A DNA stretch of 64,000 bases from Massilia sp. Root351 (GCF_001425045.1 NZ_LMDJ01000036.1:186001-250000); one strand, 5' to 3'. Shown: positions 1 to 8,371, counted from the first letter of the stretch. Notes: generated by a model from the letters alone, not told the origin. Numbers and translations: made by a program.

Positions 1-92
1 TGGGCGATCACCCACTGTAGCTGGCTGCGTTCCAGCCGGGTGAAGAACAGCGTGTTGCGCAGCAGGTGCAGATGGGTGGTGGACTGCTTCAT
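1..92 (-). CDS. Possible Crp/Fnr-type regulator, N-terminus only
   Basis: The minus strand reads from an ATG at 92 into the left window edge without a stop. The visible 30 residues include LLRNTLFFTRLERSQLQ, which resembles the first helix of cyclic-nucleotide-binding (Crp/Fnr) regulators, where a 'L..t.lF..L....L..v' pattern is usual. There is no clear ribosome binding site, and the frame stays open upstream through the end of the SDR remnant, so the start is uncertain. The family call rests on one short motif and is tentative; the DNA-binding part would lie outside the window. Confidence 0.35.
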   Translation of the reverse strand, partial: MKQSTTHLHLLRNTLFFTRLERSQLQWVIA

Positions 93-117
93 GGCCGGCG
101 CGCCCTTGCCGCGCGCC

Positions 118-435
118 TCATTGCAGGCCTGGCTGCAGCAAGTCCGCAATGCCGATGCGCTGCGCGAACTCGATGCGCGCCCGCTCGGCCACCTCCGTCA
201 CCGCCGCCGCGCCGTGGTCGATAAAATCCACCACCGAGCGCAACGGACGCGCGCCGTGCGGCAAGCCGACGATACGCGCTATCTCCGCGCCCACCTGGTC
301 CGGCAGCCCGTCGTAGCGCGAGCAAGCCGCCACGGTGGCCGCGTCGGCCGGCCGTCCCGCCAGCGCCAGCGCCTTCACGGCCAGGTGTCCGATTCCGGCC
401 GCCGCACCGGTCACCGGAACGATCGATTTCTTCAT
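118..435 (-). pseudogene. Internally deleted short-chain dehydrogenase (SDR) remnant
   Basis: An open frame of 105 codons starts at ATG 435 behind a GGAG ribosome binding site. Residues 1-28 are a classical SDR N-terminus with a glycine-rich nucleotide-binding turn (VTGAAAGIG). From about residue 29 the sequence jumps to what looks like an SDR C-terminus (SRYDGLPDQ ... RIGIADLL). The central Rossmann half, the Asn-Asn-Ala-Gly turn and the YxxxK catalytic pair are missing, roughly 150-170 residues judged against the usual length of about 245-280. The frame is kept across the presumed junction near position 351, so a short protein could be made, but it cannot be an active SDR. A full-length SDR lies just upstream at 502-1248; that protein is not the parent, since the two N-termini differ. 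Confidence 0.6.
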
Positions 436-451
436 AGCTATTCTCCAAGGC

Positions 452-473
452 AAAATGGGGGCAGGGTTAATTA
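452..473. repeat. Single arm of the GGGGTCAGGGTTAATTA repeat
   Basis: The 22 bases here match, with one difference (G for T), one arm of the large inverted repeat at 15813-15877. The element lies between the SDR remnant and the end of the next SDR, close to the remnant's ribosome binding site. No second arm is visible beside it, so it may be a solo or decayed copy of a REP-like element. Confidence 0.5.
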
Positions 474-501
474 GCGGTCAGGCCAATTCCAGGCGCGCAG
501 G

Positions 502-1248
502 TCAGACCAGGCCGCCGTTGGCACGCAGGGTCTGGCCGTTGATCCAGGCGCCGTCCGGGCCTGCCAGGAAAGCGACGGCGGCGGCGATGTCGGCCGGCGT
601 GCCCAGGCGCTCCAGCGGCGCCATGTTCGACATGCGCTGGATGGCCTCGTCCGACTTCCCGTTCAGGAACAGGTCGGTGGCGGTGGGGCCGGGGGCGATG
701 GCGTTCACGCGGATGTTTTTGCCGCGCAGTTCCTTGGCCATAATGTTGCTCATCACCTCGACCGCGCCCTTGGTGGCGCCGTACACCGCATAGCCCGGCA
801 AGCCGAGGCCGATCACGCTGGTGGAAAAGTTGACGATGCGCCCGCCCTGCTCCAGCCGCGTGGCCGCCTCGCGCAGCGTGTTGAACGTGCCTTTCACGTT
901 GACGGCGAACAGGCGGTCGAAGGTCTGGTCGTCGGTGTCGGCCAGCGACGGCAGCGAGGGCGGCATGATGCCCGCGTTGTTCACCAGCACATCGACCCGG
1001 CCGAAGCGTTCGACGGCGCTGTCGAACATGGCTTTGACGGCGCCCGCGTCGGACACGTCGGCCTTCACGGCCAGCGCATCGCCGCCGTGCGCCTCGATGG
1101 CGCCGACGACATCCCGCGCCTCGGCCGCATTCCCGGCGTAATTGACGATCACGGCGTAGCCGTCCCGCGCCAGGCGCTGGGCGATGGCGGCGCCGATGCC
1201 GCGCGACGCGCCGGTGACGATGGCAACTTGTTTGTTCGTACTGTTCAT
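502..1248 (-). CDS. SDR family NAD(P)-dependent oxidoreductase
   Basis: A complete 248-residue classical SDR, the usual family length. It has the TGASRGIG cofactor-binding turn at residues 12-19, the NNAG motif (VLVNNAGIM), the catalytic serine region (NFSTSVIG), the YxxxK pair in YGATKGA, and the PGPTATDLF segment after it. These are the residues of an active 3-oxoacyl-ACP-reductase-like or glucose-dehydrogenase-like enzyme; the substrate cannot be told. The start at 1248 follows a good AGGAG site; the frame also stays open to 1296, but those codons look non-coding. It is transcribed away from a LysR regulator at 1360, the common arrangement in which the regulator controls the divergent enzyme. 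Confidence 0.9.
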   Translation of the reverse strand: MNSTNKQVAIVTGASRGIGAAIAQRLARDGYAVIVNYAGNAAEARDVVGAIEAHGGDALAVKADVSDAGAVKAMFDSAVERFGRVDVLVNNAGIMPPSLPSLADTDDQTFDRLFAVNVKGTFNTLREAATRLEQGGRIVNFSTSVIGLGLPGYAVYGATKGAVEVMSNIMAKELRGKNIRVNAIAPGPTATDLFLNGKSDEAIQRMSNMAPLERLGTPADIAAAVAFLAGPDGAWINGQTLRANGGLV

Positions 1249-1279
1249 GATGAGGCTCCTTGCTTGGGTTGTGTGCTGC

Positions 1280-1313
1280 AGTGAAGCCAGTATCACTTAA
1301 CCACCATGGTCAA
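1280..1313 (-). promoter_or_regulatory. Candidate promoter/operator between SDR and LysR genes
   Basis: In the 111-base divergent gap the minus strand has a TTGACC hexamer (1308-1313) followed after 15 bases by TACTGG (1287-1292). An inverted repeat AGTGA-N8-TCACT (1280-1297) overlaps the latter. A dyad with a central AT-poor spacer over the -10 region fits a LysR-type target, but the hexamers are weak and the spacer is short, so this is only a suggestion. Confidence 0.25.
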
Positions 1314-1359
1314 TAAATGCACTAGAATCACTATCACAATTCAATACTCACCAATAATC

Positions 1360-2256
1360 ATGGACAGACTGGACGCCATGCGCTTGTTCACGCGCATAGT
1401 GGAACTGGGCAGTTTCAGCCGCGCGGCGGACAAGCTGCAGTTGCCGGCCGCCACCGCCACCCACACCATCAAGCAGCTGGAAGCGCGCCTGGGCGTGCGC
1501 CTGCTGCAGCGCACCACCCGCCACGTGAGCGCCACGCTGGACGGCCAGGCCTACTACCAGCGCTGCGTACGCATCCTGGCGGACGTGGAGGAAACCGAGG
1601 CCGGCTTCGGCAACAGCGGTGTGCTGCCGCGCGGAAAGTTACGGGTGGATTTGCAGGGCACGCTGGCACGCCACTTCGTGCTGCCCCGGCTGTCCGAATT
1701 CTTCGCCCGCTACCCGGACATCGAACTGGAAATCGGCATGGGCGACCGGCTGGTGGACCTGGTGCGCGAAGGCGTGGACTGTGTGCTGCGCGGCGGCGAG
1801 TTGCGCGACTCGAGCATGGTGGCGCGGCGCGTGGCCAGCCTGCAGCAGGTCACCTGCGCCAGCGCGGGCTACCTGGAGCGGCACGGCACGCCGCGCACGC
1901 TCGACGAGCTGGCGCGGCACCGCGCGGTGAATTTCCATTCCATCGCCAGCGGCAAGACCTTCCCGTTCGATTTCATGGTGGACGGCGCGGCGCGCAGCGT
2001 GGCGCTGCCGGGCTCCGTGTCGGTCAGCAACGCGGAAGCGTACGTGCTGTGCTGCGCCGACGGCCTGGGCCTGATCCAGCTGCCGCGCTACCACGTTGCC
2101 GCGCAGCTGCGGGACGGCAGCTTCCTGGAGGTGTTGGACGACTGCCGGCCGCCGGCCATGCCGGTGTCGGTGATGTACCCGCACCAGCGCCAGCTGTCGC
2201 CGCGCGTGCGGGTGTTTGTGGACTGGCTGGCGGACATGATGTCCGCCGCCTCCTGA
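1360..2256 (+). CDS. LysR family transcriptional regulator
   Basis: A 298-residue protein with the standard LysR layout. A winged helix-turn-helix covers residues 1-60 (MDRLDAMRLFTRIVELGSF, then a recognition helix in ATATHTIKQLEARLGVRLL), and a periplasmic-binding-protein-like effector domain covers about residues 90-295. It groups with the LysR members that commonly control a divergently transcribed dehydrogenase. The ATG at 1360 is preferred over the upstream in-frame ATG at 1306 because MDRLDAM is the normal LysR beginning. The SDR gene at 502-1248 is the obvious target; the effector is unknown. Confidence 0.92.
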   Translation: MDRLDAMRLFTRIVELGSFSRAADKLQLPAATATHTIKQLEARLGVRLLQRTTRHVSATLDGQAYYQRCVRILADVEETEAGFGNSGVLPRGKLRVDLQGTLARHFVLPRLSEFFARYPDIELEIGMGDRLVDLVREGVDCVLRGGELRDSSMVARRVASLQQVTCASAGYLERHGTPRTLDELARHRAVNFHSIASGKTFPFDFMVDGAARSVALPGSVSVSNAEAYVLCCADGLGLIQLPRYHVAAQLRDGSFLEVLDDCRPPAMPVSVMYPHQRQLSPRVRVFVDWLADMMSAAS

Positions 2257-2269
2257 CCGGGACTACCGC

Positions 2270-2593
2270 TCAGCGCCGGTCCCCGGCGCTGCTGTCCTCG
2301 TCGCCTTCCAGGTCCACCAGCGGGACCGTTTCAACGTGGTCGACATCGATATCGCTGCCGTCCTGCTCCACCGATTCGCGCCCCACTTCGGCGCGCTCGC
2401 CGGTGCCGCGCGAATCGGTGTCGCTGTCCAGGTCCGCGTCGCCCAGCTCCCGCGCCGCGGTGCCGCCGTTCACATCGCTGCCGGAGTCCGAACTGTCGCT
2501 CGGTCCCAGCGCGCCGGTGCCGTGGCCGCGTCCCAAGGTGCGGTCTGGTGCGGTGGGGAAATTATCGGGATCCAGTGTACTGCTGCCTGCCAT
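2270..2593 (-). CDS. Acidic low-complexity conserved protein
   Basis: A 107-residue, strongly acidic protein rich in Asp, Ser, Gly and Thr, with repeated GPSDSSDSGSD and LDSDTDSRGTGER segments. It has no signal peptide, membrane segment or recognised domain and is probably disordered. The start at 2593 is supported by a GGAGG site directly upstream; the longer open frame to 2716 lacks one. Proteins with the same GxGTxxLGPSDSSDSGSD signature are, to my knowledge, common but uncharacterised in Burkholderiales. It converges with the LysR gene, 13 bases apart. Confidence 0.7.
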   Translation of the reverse strand: MAGSSTLDPDNFPTAPDRTLGRGHGTGALGPSDSSDSGSDVNGGTAARELGDADLDSDTDSRGTGERAEVGRESVEQDGSDIDVDHVETVPLVDLEGDEDSSAGDRR

Positions 2594-2792
2594 GATTGCC
2601 TCCATAAGCCAGAATGCGTATGCATCGACTGTAGCAAAGCGGCAGCGCAAGCGGCGCGCATCACGGCATGGCGCGCCGCCTTGCCGGCCAGCCGGTTGCG
2701 CGACCGAACAGTGCAAGGCCTTGTGGTTTTCACTTATTTCACAAATGTACTATTCAGTGATATACTTGTTTCACTTCATCAGGAGAACCATC

Positions 2793-3035
2793 ATGACCAC
2801 CCTCATCAAGACCGCCATCGCCACGCTCGCCCTTGCCGCCGCAACCGCCGCCTCGGCCCAAGCCACCGCGCCGGCCTCGCCCCCCGCAGCGGACACCAGG
2901 CAGTCCCAGCCCAGCACCGGCCGCACCCGCGCCGAAGTCATCGCCGAAGTGATCGAGGCCCGCAAGAACGGCACCCTGATCGAAACCGAGGCCGACATGG
3001 ACGTCGCCCAGACCCGCAAGCACATCGCCAAGTAA
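2793..3035 (+). CDS. Secreted DUF4148-type small protein
   Basis: An 80-residue protein with a clear Sec signal peptide (residues 1-22, ending ASAQA). A short mature region carries the RAEVIAEVIEARKNGTL pattern of DUF4148 proteins, a periplasmic family of unknown function that is expanded in Burkholderiales. The ATG follows an AGGAG site at good spacing. It ends 19 bases before the outer membrane efflux lipoprotein, but DUF4148 proteins occur in many contexts, so a part in efflux is not implied. Confidence 0.8.
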   Translation: MTTLIKTAIATLALAAATAASAQATAPASPPAADTRQSQPSTGRTRAEVIAEVIEARKNGTLIETEADMDVAQTRKHIAK

Positions 3036-3054
3036 GCCCGCATCGACCGTGCCG

Positions 3055-4506
3055 ATGAGCTTGCTGCGTCCCCTCGCCCTGCTGGCCCCCGCCCTGCTGC
3101 TGGCCGCCTGCGCCGGCATGGACAAGGTCGCGCCGCCGCAGGCGCGCAAGCTGGACCCGGTGCAGCTGAACGCAGGCGCCGCCATCGGAGAAGCCGCCGC
3201 GGCAGGCCGGGCCGCGCAGCAAGCGTGGCCGCGGCAGGCCTGGTGGCAGGCGCTGAACGATCCGCAGCTGGACCGCCTGCTGGCGCGCGCACTGGAGGGC
3301 AATCCCAGCCTGAAGGCCAGCCTGGCACGCGTGCGCCAGGCGCAGGCGCTGGCCGGCGCGGCCGAAGCGGCCGGCCTGCCCCGCGTGGACGGCAACGCCG
3401 TGATCGACCGCGAACGCTATTCCGCGCACAGCACGGTGCCGGCGCCGCTGGCCGGCAATTACGCCACCAAGGCCACGGTGAACATCACCGCGTCCTACGA
3501 CCTGGACCTGTGGGGCCGCAACCGTGACGCGCTGGCCGCCGCGCTGCACGAGGCGCAGATGGCCGCCGCCGAATCGCAGATGGTGCGGCTGGCGCTGCAA
3601 ACGGCCATCGTGCACAGCTATATCCAGCTGGCCAGCGCCTGGGCCATGCAGGACGCGGTGGCGGCCAGCCTGGAACAGCGCCGGCAGATCCTGGAGCTGA
3701 CCAAGCGCCGCCGCAATGCCGGCCTGGCCAGCGACATCGACGTGGCCACTATAGAAACAACGCTGCCGGCCGGACGGCGCGAGCGGGAACAGGCGGCCGA
3801 AGCGGTCGCCCTGCTGCGCAACCAGCTGGCGGCCCTGATCGGCCAGGGACCGGGCGATGGCGACACCATCGCCCGGCCAGTGCTGACCCTGGACAGCGGT
3901 GCTCGCGGCGCGTTGCTGCCCAGCGCCCTGCCGGCTGAACTGGTGGCGCGCCGGCCCGACCTGGCGGCCCAGCGCTGGCGCGTGGAAGCGGCCGCCAAAC
4001 GCATCGGCGTGGCGCGCGCCGACTTCTACCCCAACATCAACCTGGTGGCGTTCGCCGGCTTCCAGGCGCTGGGCTTCAGCCGCCTGCTGAGCGCCCAGTC
4101 GGCCACGCGCGGCGTGGCGCCCGCCATCGGCCTGCCCATCTTCGAAGGCGGCCGCCTGCGCGCCCAGCTGGGCAGCAGCAACGCGCTGTACGACATGGCC
4201 GTGGAACAATACAACGCCACGCTGGTGCAGGCCTTGGCCGAGGTGGCCAACGCGGTCACCCAGGCGCGCTCGGCTGACCAGCAGCGCCAGCTGGCCGAAC
4301 AGGCGCTGGCCTCGGCCGGCAAAGCGCACGCGCTGGCCGACCGCGCCTTCCGGGCCGGCATGACCGATGCGCTCAGCGTATTGCAGGCGCGCCTGACACT
4401 GCTGGCCGAACAGCAGCAGATGGTGCAGGTGCAAAGCAAGCGTCTTGATAGCTACGCGGCGCTGATGGCCGCGCTGGGGGGAGGAATTAAACAGGATTTG
4501 CCCTGA
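3055..4506 (+). CDS. Outer membrane efflux lipoprotein, NodT/OprM-like
   Basis: A 483-residue protein with a lipoprotein signal peptide (LLAAC lipobox, Cys19) followed by two outer-membrane-efflux (OEP) repeats, as in NodT, OprM and CusC. Such proteins form the trimeric outer membrane exit duct of tripartite pumps. The C-terminal repeat carries the usual LPIFEGGRLRAQL and YNATLVQALAEVANA stretches. An in-frame GTG at 3049 is an alternative start; neither codon has a strong ribosome binding site. The gene leads an operon-like run with a MarR regulator, FUSC pump, DUF1656 protein and HlyD adaptor, so it is probably the outer membrane partner of that pump. Confidence 0.93.
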   Translation: MSLLRPLALLAPALLLAACAGMDKVAPPQARKLDPVQLNAGAAIGEAAAAGRAAQQAWPRQAWWQALNDPQLDRLLARALEGNPSLKASLARVRQAQALAGAAEAAGLPRVDGNAVIDRERYSAHSTVPAPLAGNYATKATVNITASYDLDLWGRNRDALAAALHEAQMAAAESQMVRLALQTAIVHSYIQLASAWAMQDAVAASLEQRRQILELTKRRRNAGLASDIDVATIETTLPAGRREREQAAEAVALLRNQLAALIGQGPGDGDTIARPVLTLDSGARGALLPSALPAELVARRPDLAAQRWRVEAAAKRIGVARADFYPNINLVAFAGFQALGFSRLLSAQSATRGVAPAIGLPIFEGGRLRAQLGSSNALYDMAVEQYNATLVQALAEVANAVTQARSADQQRQLAEQALASAGKAHALADRAFRAGMTDALSVLQARLTLLAEQQQMVQVQSKRLDSYAALMAALGGGIKQDLP

Positions 4507-4554
4507 TACAACGATAGTACAATCAAGGCTTTCGTACAGGGAGAGGAGAGCGCA

Positions 4555-5052
4555 ATGAGCAGTTTCGACGCGACCAACAAGCGCCTTAAAAACATCCACG
4601 CGCGCATACCGGAATTTCCGGAAGAGATGATGCGCCTGATGCGGCTGACGTACCACGTGCAGAAGCGCATGAAGGACTTGTCCAACGCGGCGCTGCGCAA
4701 GTACGACCTGGTGGACGCCAGCTACATGGTGCTGGCCGTGCTGTACGGCTCGGACGATGAAACGTCGACCGCGTCCACGCTGGGCGAGGCTTGCATGGAA
4801 AAGCCGGCCAACCTCACGCGCGTGTGCAACGACCTCGAAGCGCAAGGCCTGATCACGCGCGGCAACCGGCCCGGCGACCGCCGCTGCGTCATGATTTCGC
4901 TCACCGACAGCGGCCGCAAGCTGATCGAACAAGTCATGCCCGAAGTCTGGGCCCGCACCACCCGCGCCTACGACGGCTACAGCGCGGAAGACCGCAAGCT
5001 TTTGGAGCAGCTGTTCAAGCGACAGCTGGAAAACTTAGAGAACGTCAGTTGA
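4555..5052 (+). CDS. MarR family transcriptional regulator
   Basis: A 165-residue winged-helix protein with the MarR layout: an N-terminal dimerisation helix, the helix-turn-helix around residues 75-105 (STASTLGEACMEKPANLTRV), and the wing with the conserved D-R-R triplet in GDRRCVMISLTDSG. It starts with ATG 48 bases after the efflux lipoprotein, behind GGAGAG. MarR proteins next to FUSC-type pumps usually repress the pump until an aromatic acid or similar ligand binds. Here the regulator sits inside the run between the outer membrane duct and the pump, so it probably regulates its own operon. Confidence 0.92.
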   Translation: MSSFDATNKRLKNIHARIPEFPEEMMRLMRLTYHVQKRMKDLSNAALRKYDLVDASYMVLAVLYGSDDETSTASTLGEACMEKPANLTRVCNDLEAQGLITRGNRPGDRRCVMISLTDSGRKLIEQVMPEVWARTTRAYDGYSAEDRKLLEQLFKRQLENLENVS

Positions 5053-5066
5053 CCTGACCTGAAAAC

Positions 5067-7307
5067 ATGACCCTGGACCCGGCCCCCTGCAAAATCAAAC
5101 ACAATCTGGCGCGGCTGACCGGGGACTGGGCCGCCACCGAGGGCGAACGCTGGCTGTTCGTCGCCAAGACCCTGCTGGCCGCCTTCACCGCGCTGTGGCT
5201 GGCCTTCCGCCTCGGCCTCGATTCTCCCACCACGGCGATGACCACCACCTTCATCCTGGCCCTGCCCAGCAGCGGCATGGTGCTGGAGAAAGCCTTCTAC
5301 CGCCTGCTCGGCACCGTGGTCGGCTGCGCCAGCGCGCTGCTGCTGGTGGCCGTGTGCCCGCAGCAGGCGCCGCTGCTGTTCCTCGGCCTGGCGCTGTGGA
5401 TCGCGGCCTGCACCTGCGGCGCGGCCATGTACCGCAACCAGCAATCCTACAGCTTCGTGCTGGCCGGCTATACCGCCGCCATGATCGCCATCCCCGCGCT
5501 GGATCACCCGGCGGGCGCCTTCGCGCTGGCCGTCACGCGCGTGGTGGAGGTGAGCCTGGGGGTGATCTGCGCCACCGTCGTGCACGACGCGCTGCTGCCG
5601 CGCCACCAGAGCGCGCAAGTGATGCGCACCGTGCAGGCGCGCTACCTGCGCTTCCTCGGCTTCTGCCGCGACGTGCTGGAGCACAAGGCGCCGCCGGCCG
5701 AAACCGAGCTGGCGCACTTGCGCTTCGCCGCCGACATCGCCGCGCTTGAATCCGGCCGCGCCGCCGCCTTCTTTGAAGCCGCGCACGCGCGCGCCCACAC
5801 CCGCCAGCTGCACGAATTCAACAACGCCTTCATGGCCGCGCTCACCACCTTTTATACCCTGCACCGCCTGACCCACCGCCTGCGCCAGGATGCGGCCTCG
5901 CCCGTGCCGGCGCTGATTGAACCGCTGCTGGCGCGGCTGGCTGCCGCCCTGGCGCGCGGAGACGCCCTGCAAGGCGCCGCACTGGACGACATGCAGAGCG
6001 CGCTGGCCGCCGCGATCGCCGCTGCCCGGGCCGAGGCCGCGGACGCAGGCGGCCCGGCGCAGCGCGATGCGCCCGCGCCCGGCTCCGCGCCCGGGTCCAG
6101 CAACGGGGCGCCAGCACCGCCGCACCGGATCGACTTTGAAACGGCCATCGAGCTGCTGGAACGCTTTGCGCGCCAGTTCGGCCAGTTCGCCGCCGTCTAC
6201 CACGGCCTGGCCCGGCGCAAGCGCAGCCAGGCCAGCGAGCCCCAGGCCTACATGCCCAAGACGCCGCCCGCCATCGTGCTGGCCAGCGGCTTTCGCGCGG
6301 CAACCGCGCTGCTGGCCGTGGCCGGCGTCTGGTACTGGATGGCATGGCCCTACGCCATCAATGCGGTGCTGATGACGGCCATCTTCTGCGCACTGGCATC
6401 CTCGTCGCCGCGCCCCACCGCCATGATCAAGCAGGTGATGACCGGCTTCCTGATCGCCTGGCCGCTGTCCTTCCTGACCGAGTTCCTGCTCGTCATGCCG
6501 GGCGGCGGCTACCCGATGCTGGTGCTGGCCGCGGCGCCGCTGTTCGCGGCGGGCGCCTACCTGATCACCGATCCCAAGCGCGCCGGCATCGGCATCGGCG
6601 TCACCTTGTTCAGCGCGCAGGTGATCGCCCCGCTGAACCTGGCGCACTACGACGTGGCCGCCTTCCTCAACACCACGCTGGCCATGCCGCTGGGCGTGGC
6701 GCTGGCCTGGGCCATCTTCGCCGTGGTGCTGCCCGAGCACACCATGGGCCACAAGGACCATGTGGCCGCCGCGCTGTGGCGCGAAGCGCTGGCCACTTGC
6801 ACCGCACCGCTGCGCGCCATGCCGCCGCTGCGATGGCGCGCCGGCGCGCCGCGCCTGGCTGCGATCCGCCACCGCTTCGACAGCCGCGTGCGCGACCTGC
6901 TCAGCCAGTTGAACGCCGCCTCCGGGCCGGCGCCTGGAGAGGGCGCGCGCGAAGTGGTGCGCCAAGGCCTGACCTTGCTGGAACTGGGGCATTCGGTGCT
7001 AGAGCTGCGCGCACTGGTCGGCGAAGCCGGCCGCAGCCAGGCCCGCAGCGCACTGCAGGACTGCGTGTCGGCACTGGCGGCCTACTTCAAGGCGCCGTCG
7101 CAGGAACGCTGCGCCACCGCCGTCGGCGCCGTGCTGCGCGCCGGCACAGCCGTGCGCACCGCGCTGCCGGATGCCGCGCCCGGCCGGAGCGCCCGCCTGC
7201 GCACCGCACTGACCGATCTGCACGCGATCTACACCTGCCTGCTGGACCAGCTGCAGCAACCCAGCGCTGGCGCCAGCCACAGCCACGGAGCCCGCCATGC
7301 CGCGTGA
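5067..7307 (+). CDS. FUSC family inner membrane efflux protein (AaeB/FusC-like)
   Basis: A 746-residue inner membrane protein with two sets of membrane segments, at about residues 35-175 and 405-560. A long soluble, Ala-rich region separates them and another follows, the layout of the fusaric-acid-resistance / p-hydroxybenzoate exporter family. The first half has the conserved QQSYSFVLAGYTAAMIAIPAL segment in shortened form near residues 130-155. It starts 14 bases after marR and overlaps the next gene by 11 bases. The likely function is export of aromatic carboxylic acids or related toxic weak acids across the inner membrane with the HlyD and outer membrane partners encoded around it. Confidence 0.92.
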   Translation: MTLDPAPCKIKHNLARLTGDWAATEGERWLFVAKTLLAAFTALWLAFRLGLDSPTTAMTTTFILALPSSGMVLEKAFYRLLGTVVGCASALLLVAVCPQQAPLLFLGLALWIAACTCGAAMYRNQQSYSFVLAGYTAAMIAIPALDHPAGAFALAVTRVVEVSLGVICATVVHDALLPRHQSAQVMRTVQARYLRFLGFCRDVLEHKAPPAETELAHLRFAADIAALESGRAAAFFEAAHARAHTRQLHEFNNAFMAALTTFYTLHRLTHRLRQDAASPVPALIEPLLARLAAALARGDALQGAALDDMQSALAAAIAAARAEAADAGGPAQRDAPAPGSAPGSSNGAPAPPHRIDFETAIELLERFARQFGQFAAVYHGLARRKRSQASEPQAYMPKTPPAIVLASGFRAATALLAVAGVWYWMAWPYAINAVLMTAIFCALASSSPRPTAMIKQVMTGFLIAWPLSFLTEFLLVMPGGGYPMLVLAAAPLFAAGAYLITDPKRAGIGIGVTLFSAQVIAPLNLAHYDVAAFLNTTLAMPLGVALAWAIFAVVLPEHTMGHKDHVAAALWREALATCTAPLRAMPPLRWRAGAPRLAAIRHRFDSRVRDLLSQLNAASGPAPGEGAREVVRQGLTLLELGHSVLELRALVGEAGRSQARSALQDCVSALAAYFKAPSQERCATAVGAVLRAGTAVRTALPDAAPGRSARLRTALTDLHAIYTCLLDQLQQPSAGASHSHGARHAA

Positions 7308-7497
7308 AATCGCCGTCTTCGGCATCCTGATTCCCACCCTGCTGCCGCTGTTCCTGGCCAGCCTGCTGCTGCAAGGCGCGCTTGACTGGGTGCTGGGTCA
7401 CGCCGGCCTGTACCGCCGCGCGTGGCACCCGGCGCTGGTGCGCCTGTGCCTGCTTGTTTGCATCTTCAGCGCGCTGACGCTGGGCCTCTATTCCTGA
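7297..7497 (+). CDS. DUF1656 (AaeX-like) small membrane protein
   Basis: A 66-residue protein with two membrane segments and the typical start MPREIAVFGILIPTLLP. It matches the DUF1656 family (AaeX in Escherichia coli), which is nearly always encoded between the FUSC pump and the HlyD adaptor. Its role in the pump is not established. It overlaps the end of the FUSC gene by 11 bases, which indicates translational coupling, and ends 14 bases before the adaptor gene. Confidence 0.9.
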   Translation: MPREIAVFGILIPTLLPLFLASLLLQGALDWVLGHAGLYRRAWHPALVRLCLLVCIFSALTLGLYS

Positions 7498-7511
7498 CTA
7501 CACCATAGACC

Positions 7512-8369
7512 ATGACCGCCAAGATCCTCCGCTTTCTCATTACCGCCCTGCTGCTGTGCAGCGCCCTGTGGCTGGGCAAATCCGCCTGGGACCGCTACAT
7601 GGAATCGGCCTGGACGCGCGACGGCCGCATCAAGGCCGACGTGGTCAACATCGGCGCCGATGTGGCCGGCACCGTGACCGAGGTGCTGGTGAAGGACAAC
7701 CAGCAGGTGCGGCAAGGCGAGGTGCTGTTCGTGATCGACCAGGCGCGCTACAGCGCCGCGCTGGCGCAGGCCAACGCAGCGCTGGCCGGCCAGCAGGTCG
7801 AGCGCGGCCGCCGCAACAGGGAAGCACAGCGCCGCGCCGCGCTGGACGACGGCGTGATCTCCGCAGAAAGCCGCGATAGCGCCGGATTCGCCGCCGACAG
7901 CGCCGGCGCCCAGCTGCGCGCCGTGCAGGCCGCACGCGCGCTGGCGCAGCTGAACCTGGAACGCACCGTGGTGCGGGCGCCGGTGTCCGGCTATGTGACC
8001 AACCTGAACGTGCACGCCGGCGACTTCGCCGCCGTGGGCGCGGCCAAGCTGGCCATCATCGACAGCGCGTCCTATTACGCGGTGGGCTATTTCGAGGAAA
8101 CCAAGCTGCCGCTGCTGAAAGCCGGCGCGCCGGTGGAGCTGAGCCTGATGGGCGGCGGCGCCATCCTGCGCGGGCATATCGACAGCATCGCGCGCGGCAT
8201 CACCGACCGCGACGCCGGCACCGGCCGCGAACTGCTGGCCGACGTCAATCCGACGTTCAACTGGGTGCGCCTGGCGCAGCGCGTGCCGGTGCGCATCAAG
8301 CTCGACGGGGTTCCCAAGGACCTGACGCTGGTGGCCGGCACCACCTGCACCGTCAGCATCCACGGCTGA
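7512..8369 (+). CDS. HlyD family membrane fusion protein (AaeA-like)
   Basis: A 285-residue periplasmic adaptor: one N-terminal membrane anchor (residues 6-25), then a lipoyl-like half motif (VVNIGADVAGTVTEVLVKDNQ), a helical hairpin (about residues 75-145), the second lipoyl half (VRAPVSGYVTNLNVHAGDF) and a beta-barrel domain. The short hairpin and overall length fit the AaeA/EmrA-like group that works with FUSC pumps. It is the last gene of the efflux run that begins at 3055, which contains every component of a tripartite pump. Confidence 0.93.
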   Translation: MTAKILRFLITALLLCSALWLGKSAWDRYMESAWTRDGRIKADVVNIGADVAGTVTEVLVKDNQQVRQGEVLFVIDQARYSAALAQANAALAGQQVERGRRNREAQRRAALDDGVISAESRDSAGFAADSAGAQLRAVQAARALAQLNLERTVVRAPVSGYVTNLNVHAGDFAAVGAAKLAIIDSASYYAVGYFEETKLPLLKAGAPVELSLMGGGAILRGHIDSIARGITDRDAGTGRELLADVNPTFNWVRLAQRVPVRIKLDGVPKDLTLVAGTTCTVSIHG

Positions 8370-8371
8370 CG

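Noticed and set aside
2938..4932. A 664-codon minus-strand open frame
   Set aside because: It lies over the efflux lipoprotein and marR genes in the antisense frame, with a composition typical of a shadow and no domain motifs.
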